Assembly (NCBI RefSeq): GCF_001949145.1
Contig: NW_019091376.1
Coordinates: 1,606,314-1,670,313, forward strand
Length of the DNA: 64,000 bases
Reading direction: 5' to 3'
Source: Acanthaster planci
Taxonomy: Eukaryota > Echinodermata > Asteroidea > Valvatida > Acanthasteridae
The notes beneath the pieces were generated by a model, which saw only the letters and a program-made list of their open reading frames with translations, was not told the origin of the DNA and did not search any database. The first letter of the stretch is position 1. Each line of letters starts with the position of its first letter. Below are positions 55,825 through 64,000 of this stretch, piece after piece. A program made the position numbers and the translations under genes.

Positions 55825-56000
55825 TAAATTCCCATAGACACCAGTGATAAATCCCTTTACTTCAAAATTACTTTAAAAATGTTCTCAACTCTCACAGGTG
55901 TCCGGGATAGACAGAAAAAATGAAGTTTGACATGTCCTGTTTCATTTTTCTTTCGATTTTAGTGGGTTGACCAATGGATTTTTGAGAAATTCTAAACCAA
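55825..56000. repeat. Dispersed repeat shared with 54700-54870
   Basis: Both segments carry CCATAGACA..CAGTGATAAAT, then a CACAGG word, then TTTCAATTTTCAGTGG or TTTCGATTTTAGTGGG, in the same order. The copy at 54700-54870 lies in the first nested block of the Mutator-like element, so it is probably a mobile sequence of its own. Confidence 0.6.
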
Positions 56001-57064
56001 AGTAGACCACCCCTAAAATGAAGGAAATTTCCGTGCCCCGAAAAGTAGCCATTTTTGAAACTGCATCCTTCTACAAAACGGCTGAATAGGGACACCGTTT
56101 TCGGACCTGGTTGCGTCCTATTTCTCAGAATTGGAAGCCCTAAGTCCAGGCCAGAGGTTCAGTGCCATATTTCTTCAATTCAATTCCATGGCTCTCAGGA
56201 ATCCCTAGAATAGAATAATTTTGAGTGTATAACTTAATTAATGAGCTCGGCGGACACATTTTTGGCCTATATACTTACAGCGGTGCACCCATAAGCTTTA
56301 CTTTCGCTAAACAAGGCGCTGGGAAGGACTAATGGCTTTGTACTGTGATTGGCTACATATTGCGCACGACCTGTGAACGCGAGGTCATCACTTCACGTTA
56401 GCGAAGCGTTATTCAAATTTCTTGGTTAGCCAATGGCAATGCTTTGGCCGGGCAAAGCGTCGGCTATATGATAAAAACATGGCCTTGGTACAATCACAGT
56501 GTGATAATTTATCTTCTCACTAAGTATTTCAAATATTTGAAATCACTGGTTATTTGTTCAATTTTGGATGAACAAAGTGTGGTGAGAATGTTCTTAGCTG
56601 CGAGGAAAAAAAGAAAATATCGAATTGATAACCGCCAATTGTGTAACGTATTGAGCGAGCTCACGCGACTGCACTAGCAGAAATTTACCCACGATGCTCC
56701 GTACTTCGTTATCTGTGAGCCCGTTAGACTTATTTCCTTTACTAAAATCTGTGCAGGGCCATCAGACCTTCTCAGCGGCGACGAGCGAAAAAAGCATTAC
56801 TGTGAACTCTGTGCTGGGATACACCATGTACCTACCTCGTTCCCATGTGTACGATCTTACCGCGCCATGTTAGTTCCCACTATGCCTTGCGCGGCATTAC
56901 CCCCTGTGTTGTACATGTATAATTAAAAGATATCTCGTGTAGTGCGGACTAACTGGGTGTGTTCGCGCGGTTACACCTGTCAACAGGAGTGAGGATGTAC
57001 GCGCATTACTCTCGGGTCAGGAGTATATTTCTGGCAAGCATGGTATGACGGGGAGTATACTCAG

Positions 57065-57186
57065 AGGCTGCATCCGAATCTGTTGTCTAGAGCTAAGTCT
57101 AGGTCTTCGCTCCATTTGAAATGCGTGGAGATGCATAGACAATAGACCTAGCCGTAGCTCTGGAAGCCCGTTTTGGACACGGCCTA
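57065..57186. mobile_element. Small TAGGC-ended palindromic MITE, copy 2
   Basis: This closely matches 19812-19934 from AGGCTGCATCCGAATCT to GACACGGCCTA. Confidence 0.75.
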
Positions 57187-57949
57187 AGACTCGCTGCTCC
57201 GCGGGGCGTACTCCTGCCGTTCGTGCGCTTCGAATTCGGGGGAGTACGCGAGTAGCTCACTCAAACCAAACACACCCACTGATTTAGGATATTTAAATTA
57301 GGACTTCAGTTTAAACCACGCCCAGGCCCACTGCACATATAGAGTTACATGCATTGATCGCAGTTTACATGGAACCATGGAACCGGAAGTTAACGCGCAA
57401 CTTCACCGATCGTCCAATGGGAGCCTGCAAATCGTGACACGTCCGCCTTTGTGACGAAGTCACTTACGAACCGGATAGTCATTGCGTTTAAGAACGACGC
57501 AGATTTACGCATGCGTGACGTGCAGGGAGTGTGGACGTGAGTGTGTAGGCCTAACTTTTAAAATACGCTTGCGATTCACATTATGTTTTGTATATTCGTG
57601 CTGAATAGCCAGTCAGCGTCATTTTCGAATTCCACACGACAAGGGGCTAGTGAAGGAACGCGCACGAAGCCCATCATGAAGTAGAGGTTGACCCATAGAG
57701 CTACATAGCTCTGTGGGTCGACCATGTACCTTTTTCTTTTTAGAAAATTGGTTCTTGAAGGTTCGTGGAAACTGCCCCTGATGAAATGTATGCCCCCCGG
57801 GACGCTTATGGTCCCGACAGTAGGCCTACTATAAATCCGTTCCAATGAACTTGAAAAGAAAACTTTTGGTAACACTTCCGATGCCACTGCCACGGCTCTC
57901 TAAAATTTAAATTCCCTGGATGTACAAAACCATATTCACAAATGACTAC

Positions 57950-58440
57950 AACAGTTTCCCTATTCAACGCGCAGCGTGACCGTGTATTAACATTCGATAA
58001 TGCCCGCTGAGATTTGATAATGCCCGCTGTGTAATAAAACTGCTGTGGAACCTGGATAGAGGAGAGTTTTAACCCATCCCTCTCTGTCAAGAGTCTGTGT
58101 GTGACGCGGCATGCTGAACGCGCCACACGCGTGCCAAGTCCATATAATGCTGATTCTTCTGAAAAATGTGCACAAGTAATGTACCGTAGAATGGACCGGG
58201 TGTTCGGGACATGAGAGTAAAATTTTAGAATGAAGTTGTTGGAAGTGACTAAACAAGGTATTTATGAATGGGAATAAATAATGCGCGTGCCCGGTCTTAA
58301 ACGTTTAAGACCGACTCAGGAGAATGGACGCGACTCTAGTACCGAGCCACAGAGGAGGGCATTATCTGCGTTCATTATCAGCGTTCATTAACGTTTAAGA
58401 CCGGCCAAGCAAATATTTATTCCTGTAATAATACCCATCG
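57950..58440. repeat. TAATGCCCGC repeat family, copy 3
   Basis: It has two TAATGCCCGCTG words in tandem (about 58005 and 58018), AAGAGTCTGTGTG, and two CGTTTAAGACCG words, the first a palindrome (GGTCTTAAACGTTTAAGACC at about 58291). It matches 44040-44290 in order. Confidence 0.6.
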
Positions 58441-58456
58441 GGGAAAAAATTTAGGC

Positions 58457-59294
58457 AAAAGGCTTGCACAATGCTTCGTGTTTCCATTACGACTTTTAAA
58501 AAATAAAAAAACCCGCCAAATTGCAGATCGTATGCAAGCGAACCTTAAACAGGGCAGTTAAACGCTTGGGAACTCCACTCAAAGTGTTCACAAATACGGC
58601 GCTCCATGAGTGTAATTCACGTATTTATATGCCGCGACACAAAGGACTGCGCTTAAACTGATTTATTAACGGTTCGTTTGAGTGCGATCAATACACTAAG
58701 GGGCTCAAACTGTGATCAACAGCAATTGTTTTTTAGGGATCGACTTTCACGGAAAAGTGGCTCGAAATAAAAGTTATTACGGTGCCTACCACTTACCATT
58801 GGCCAGGGCAATTGCAATTGACCATTAATATCGTTACCATGGTCACCGGACTCGTCTCATGATACAACGAAAGTAATAAGAGAGGACTACTATTTTGCCG
58901 GTTACCATCAGGCAACATACATCAAGCGTACTACGACACGCTATTTGCATTCTCTTCTTAATAGTGTCAGCTTAGAAATAATGAGCCTTTTTATTTTTGT
59001 ACGGCACTTCATAGGTGCCATCTACTTGTTTTGTCAAGAAGATGAGATAATTTTAAGTTGATTTAAAATTGTATTTCTTTCCACTATTATTTCAACTTTG
59101 TCTTATAAATTGTCGCGGCATATAAATACGTGAATTACACTCATGGAGCGCCGTATTTGTGAACTCTTTGAGTGGAGTTCCCAAGCGTTTAACTGCCCTG
59201 TTTAAGGTTCGCTTGCATACGATCTGCAATTTGGCGGGTTTTTTTATTTTTTAATAGTCGTAATGGAAACACGAAGCATTGTGCAAGCCTTTGC
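58457..59294. mobile_element. DNA element with ~184-bp terminal inverted repeats
   Basis: 58457-58640 and 59111-59294 are near-identical inverted arms (GGCTTGCACAATGCTTCGTG, TTGCAGATCGTATGCAAGCG, GGCGCTCCATGAGTGTAATT). The 470-bp centre has no recognised frame. The superfamily is undetermined because no clear target duplication is visible. Confidence 0.88.
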
Positions 59295-61046
59295 TATGAT
59301 GCCATGCCCGTACGTCAAATTTACCCCATGCAGATGCTTCATGCGAGCAAGGACGTATCCATCATGGTCGTGATCTGAACAAAGTTAAATGAAAAGGGTA
59401 GAACGAAAATGAGGATATGAAGTTTTTAGCAACCATCATAGGGAGACTGAAAAGACGGAAGGCACAAAAGTCCGTGCCACTTCACTCCTTGGCGATGTCT
59501 GTGAGATAATGAGGTTAAACGCTACAAAAAAGAGCGGGCTGTCCCTTTGAACATTCTCTCCGCTATTGTCACAATGTATTTTAAGTTGCACCTTCCAGTC
59601 ATTTTGACACCAAATGTGAAAAAATCGGACATTCCGTTTTTGCGCTCAGGACACTCATTTTTCGAGACAAGTCAGCCAAAAATCCATACTTTTTCCATTG
59701 CGTGCTTTATGCATGCGGGCCAACACATTTGAGGTCATGAACTTGGAATGACCACAACATCTAAACTCTTTGTCATATTGAAGTGAAACTTCACATGTTC
59801 TGATGATGAGTGTCTTTACATGCATACCAAGTTTCAAAATATCAAACACGTGACAGCGGAAATCTTGGGGATGGATTCCGCCTCCTGGCTGAGATGGTCT
59901 AAACTACCCCGGCTTTTGAAGTTTAAAAGGGAACAAATTATTACTGGCAGTAAAATTAATATTGATCTTGAATGCACTATGCAATCTTTGAAGGGGCAAC
60001 ACAGACAAATGCTTCTTTAAATTTCAATTTTAATGTTAAATGACACTAATACTAAGAAGAATGATGTTCATGTCTCATATTTCAATTGCATTCATAAATA
60101 CCCGAGACAGTTTATAGTCATTCCTTCTGGTCGAGGGTCCGTCACATGAAAGGGGATAAAAGGGTAGCTCCCATCCCTCCTTCTTACAAACCATATAGTC
60201 CACATGCCATAAAAACTCTACTAATAAACATATATAAAATCTTGAGAGCTATATAATTTAATGAAATTATCAAATCTAAATTTCTTAAACCTTAAATTGC
60301 GGAGTCGCATCTTTGCTCTATGTTCGTATGAAATCTAACATTAAAATACAAGAAAAGTTGTTTATAGCTTAAGCGATCCAATGGCTAGACATTGTACCAG
60401 CAAAAGGTATCTACGACAGACTCTACATCAACGCACACGCCCAAGGCTGATCCTGACCATCAACTTAGTCGAACCATTTTGTGGGAATCCAATGGCTGTC
60501 ACATTGCGCACTTGGTCGCCACTCTTGAATGCGCAAGGCCTGGTCGCAAATGTTGGAATAGTACAACTTTCCATCGTTTGCGTAGCAGCGGTGGTCGAAC
60601 TGTAGGCCTACTACTACAGAGTACCGAAGTGGATGCGACACTCGCACAAGGCATTATATTTAGAGCGAGAACCAGCGCGTGAACCACGACGCGCGCACCC
60701 TATTCGTTTGTACTACATTTCCTGGTTCAAAACGACGTCACACTTCGGTACTTAATAGTCGTCTCTCGAACTTGCCCTATGTTGTATAGCTACAGCTCCG
60801 GTTGTTACCGGCCACTGACACGCTATCCTATACGTTGAGAGCCTTACGGCCGATTCACACTTACACGAACGTGATTTCATCAGTTTAAACAGTATAAAGT
60901 TCAAACACGTCAACTCAAACGAATGGAAGCCTTTGAGACGCTTAGTGGCGGCAAACACACCGGTCCTTTTTACCAGTTCTGATTATGCGTGCGTTGTTCT
61001 GAGCGGGCGTGCATAGTTTTGAGCACGCGCACTACTGATGAAGAGG

Positions 61047-61564
61047 GACCGGTATTAGTCTGGATACTAGACCCGATGATTTTGACTACTCTATGAATCA
61101 AGGGTCCAGTATCACCCAATGTCCACGTGAACAAGACTGGAGGAATTCCTCCAGTTTTTCAGAAATAGCCGACGCTGTCCCGTCAATATTCGGCATGTTC
61201 GGATGGTGATGATGATGTTCACTTATTCCCAGTCGGTTAGGTAGGCTAGCTTTTGAACGTAACTCCCATATTCTAATGGCAGCTATTGATCCTACAATAC
61301 TTGAGTTTACACTGACATCGAAGGCCGCCTCAGTAATCTCCCAAGAGGAGAATCTAGGAAGAATCAGGACCTGACGACGAATGGCAAATGCCCACACATA
61401 TAGGCTGCCCCTCTGTAATGAAATCGAAAACACCCTGGCTCCCAACTTGTGACCCCTGACTCTTGCGTCATATCTATTTACATCTGTGGGTGATACCTGA
61501 CCTAAATTTTTTTATTAAGAGTCGTCAGGGAAACTTTGGGCAGGGAACCAGACTAGACCGGTAT
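61047..61564. mobile_element. Mutator-like non-autonomous element, copy 2
   Basis: A 500-bp element (61056-61555) from TAGTCTGGATAC to GGAACCAGACTA, flanked on both sides by the identical 9-mer GACCGGTAT. It is inverted relative to 54621-55734 and lacks the two nested blocks. The exact target duplication suggests fairly recent insertion. Confidence 0.88.
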
Positions 61565-61749
61565 GTCTGCTGCCACCAGCGACTCAAAGTCTCCCATTTC
61601 AATTCGTGGCGAATGTTTTTCGTCTCACTTTTACATTAAGTGTGAAACGACCTTTACCCACTGACAATAATGCCCATTGCGGGCATTACCCCCAAATCAA
61701 AGAATGCCGACCAAAGAGATACAAGAGAAGAATGATGTCGCGAAAACAT

Positions 61750-63525
61750 TTACTGCAATGCGGGTACATACACAGAGATGGTGAAGTCATCATTTGGCTT
61801 CACGTCTACGTCTGTCGCGCTCAGGTTGTACAGACCACACTGACCCGTTCGTGGCGCGTAGTCGAAGGAGAAACAACCGGGAAGCTTCAGGCAAAAACCG
61901 GCACATCGCGTCACGGATGTAGCTACGAGGGTCGACAGTGGGTCACCATTCTCGATCGAGGCTCTGTTGTGCATCCGTTTGAAGTTTGCCGAGTTGGAAC
62001 TAGGGTTTGCTGGCTTTGGGAATGGATCTAAGATTCAAGAAGTGTAATGCATAAGGAGTTTATTAACTAAAAGGATACTGTCACATATATGTTCTAACGC
62101 AAAGACAGTATGCTGCGCGCTGACGAGTGCTATCCAAATAGTCATTCAGACCATCAATGTAGTAGGCAGTCATAAACCAAGCTGCAGACCATCAACCAGA
62201 AATCTAGGCATTATAACTGATCAACTGAATCACTGGTTAAACAGCTATACCAGTTGAAAAGACCATCAGCTTAAGTTATAAAAACCTAGAAAATGCGAGC
62301 CGATGAGCAAAATGATCAAGGTTGACAGCAAATATCCTGCCATAAGACGGACTTATAAACCTTATCAAGATCCTACCTTCAGCCACGGCACATTCTCCGG
62401 CCGTGTACTCCTGCACGGTCACCTCAGCCAGCATGAGTATAGCGTCGGTAACCATTGGATTGGAGGCATCAATGTCCACGCTGACGTATCTAGCCATGCG
62501 CGGTGGTTCACAGGGGAATTCGGTCACAGCTCCAGGGGTGGACTGCGCCTGTGTTGCCGGGGATCCGCACTGTTGATTCTCGGTGACATCATCGAAGCTT
62601 AAACCCGCTCGTACTACTGCAGTGATAAAACGGTTTTGATCTAAGGGCGAAATCAAGCCCAAAAAATCCAGTAAATAGTTGCCCTGTAAATTTACGAAAA
62701 ATCATAGTTTGAAACTATTAGCTGTTAAATTTGTTTGAAACGTCACGTGCGTTTTTTTACCTGAAAACGTCATTTAAGAAGACAGTAATTACTGACAATA
62801 GGCCTGCTCAATATAGAAAAAGACTGCAATGCCTTTTTATTTGTAATAGCTCCTTTATTATGGGTCTCTAAACCGTATTTTCAAATCATTGTGAATAATT
62901 GTTTGATGAAAACTTTGCTCAGAATCCTCTTTCATTTGGCTCAAATATCATCAACAATATCTAATAGTCACGCACTGGCCCCCGTCATTTTCAAGTGAAC
63001 AAAAACAGCAGGAATAATCGCAGCATTTAAATCCACTCCTTTCTGCGGCGCGAAACTTTCTGCTGGTACGCTTTCTACTGTCTTTAAACATGACCACCGT
63101 CTTTGTTCGAATGCGTGCTCAAAACCGACTGCCCGTATGAGGAAATAAAAACAAAACCTAAGCACTATTAAACTACCATCCATGCAAATTAATCTGGGAA
63201 AATTGGATAACGGGTGTGTATCTTTAACCAACTAATATCATGATGTAAATTCTAAGACTAACGATGCCACCTTCGAAAAAAGGCGTCTGAAAAGAGAAAC
63301 GGCAGAATTCTTGCGCAACTGCAATATCGTCCGTATATAATAGCAATTAACTGTTACAGTGCATGACGATGAACTCAAATTTGTATATAAATGATTATGT
63401 AAATGCATGTGAGGGAAGGATGTGATTATTACAGCAGCATCCTTTTCGAAGGGTAACAGTGATGCTCCCCAAACAGTGCTCGCTTTTCAAGTCCACTTTC
63501 CACCATGGATGGGGGTCTCCAGTTA
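61750..63525 (-). CDS. Gene D (3' part): F-type lectin domain + PAN-like domain
   Basis: Three minus-strand exons in phase 1: 63433-63525, 62377-62640 and 61750-62027 (stop). The first gives DPHPWWKVDL and ITVTLRKGCC, the second NRFITAVVRAG, then CEPPRMARYVSVDI and LMLAEVTVQEYT. Together these follow the F-type lectin (fucolectin) fold order: WW strand, vicinal CC, AVVRAG, RYVSV, EVTV. The third exon is a short cysteine-rich PAN/apple-like module (RCAGFCLKLPGCFSFDY, TGQCGLYNLS). The usual RxD sugar-binding triad before CC reads RKG here, so fucose binding may be lost or changed. The 5' exons (signal peptide, first part of the lectin with its histidine) were not found and probably lie beyond 64000. 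It is probably a secreted or surface glycan-recognition protein. Confidence 0.75.
62684..63432. other. Intron of the lectin gene, nothing recognised
   Basis: AT-rich sequence. A second acceptor (TTTACAG at about 62684) would open a longer form of the next exon, but only the acceptor at 62641-62643 keeps the phase set by the upstream exon. Confidence 0.5.
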
Positions 63526-64000
63526 CTGTGTTAGTGAAAAGACAAAACAAAATTTTAAAAACTGGGGGGGTACCGATTTTTCAAAAATGCAGTGCAATAG
63601 CAAGTACCAGCGGGCATTCAAATCAGGCAGTGAAATAGACAGATTGTGCCCGCTATGTCACTTGACCTATTGTGGGTATCAAACATCAATAAACATAGCG
63701 TCCTCCCAAAGAAAAGTGTATCGTAAGTATCATTTATCAAATATAAAGTCGACAGTCAGCACAAAATAATACACAGCCTGTAGATGTGCTTGATACGATA
63801 TAAAAAATTGGCTCCAGTTTTGGTAAACAACACTGAAAACGCACTTTGCTATGGGGGCCACAATCGGTCTATTAAAAATAACCTAGGGGACAATGCTCCC
63901 TGTCCCTTAAAATTATTGTCATATTCATATATTTTTGCCGTCGCTTTTCAAATAACATAAAGTTATTATTACGTTTTGATTAGCTGAAATTTGTACCAAC
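63526..64000. other. Right edge, no exon recognised
   Basis: This is presumably intron or 5' sequence of the lectin gene. The plus-strand frame at 63422-63769 runs antisense through the lectin exon and is not considered real. Confidence 0.4.

Larger units (their letters stand above)
54464..61749. other. Region between DHX35 start and the lectin gene: transposon-rich, no gene recognised
   Basis: Sequence just above 54463 should contain the DHX35 promoter and 5' UTR; no core element could be assigned. The rest holds the elements listed separately, plus AT-rich sequence (59300-60350) without recognised domains. A minus-strand frame ending near 60480 has three cysteines and an acceptor-like CTACAG in front, but I could not connect it to any gene. 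Confidence 0.5.

Noticed and set aside
60480-60615. Minus-strand frame with HRCYANDGKLYY and C-rich spacing after CTACAG, considered as a terminal exon of the lectin gene
   Set aside because: The lectin gene already ends at 61750 and no open donor clearly joins to this frame; kept only as a possibility.
62617-62683. Alternative acceptors for the second lectin exon (at about 62617 and 62684)
   Set aside because: The one at 62617 would remove the conserved NRFITAVV; the one at 62684 breaks the phase set by the upstream exon.
63422-63769. Plus-strand 115-aa frame at the right edge
   Set aside because: It runs antisense over the lectin exon 63433-63525, whose minus-strand translation has clear domain motifs.

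Overview
This is eukaryotic nuclear DNA, with short coding exons, GT-AG introns, AATAAA signals and many small DNA transposons. The gene content (CUB and LDL-receptor class A modules on phase 1-1 exons, an F-type lectin joined to a PAN-like domain, and a DHX35 helicase) and the many ACATGTA and TAGGCCTA words suggest a marine invertebrate deuterostome. An echinoderm or relative is my guess; the window does not prove it. Splice junctions were read by eye, and reading phases were checked by exon length.

The left half (about 1-31.5 kb) holds a dispersed family of small single-pass membrane proteins. Each has a signal peptide, one or two CUB + LDLa pairs, one membrane helix and a short tail. Gene A is on + (5754-10719), gene B on - (16681-20520, with the pair duplicated) and gene C on - (25270-31483). 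A broken copy of B lies at 13061-14193 inside a segmental duplication. A lone signal-peptide exon at 966-1044 (-) may start another secreted protein running off the left edge. All four LDLa modules have only four cysteines: the pair that normally forms the C4-C6 disulfide is missing in every one. The tails fall into two types, PYPxGQP-like (A and C) and PPxY-bearing (B).

The right half is dominated by DHX35, a DEAH-box RNA helicase, on - with 16 recognised exons (36902-54463). Its introns carry a gag-like relic, a tRNA-like foldback, several MITEs and two tandem repeats with a 27-bp base period. One of these is an exact 27-bp array built from the exon 9 5' splice site. Intron 1 holds a foldback with arms of about 340 bp, 50 bp from the first splice donor.

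The right edge (61750-63525, -) carries the 3' part of a gene encoding an F-type lectin domain plus a PAN-like domain. Its 5' exons were not found. Between DHX35 and this gene are nested transposons, including a Mutator-like family whose two copies both keep 9-bp target duplications.

The membrane family probably acts at the cell surface in ligand binding and the lectin in glycan recognition. DHX35 is a housekeeping splicing-associated helicase with no evident link to them beyond location.
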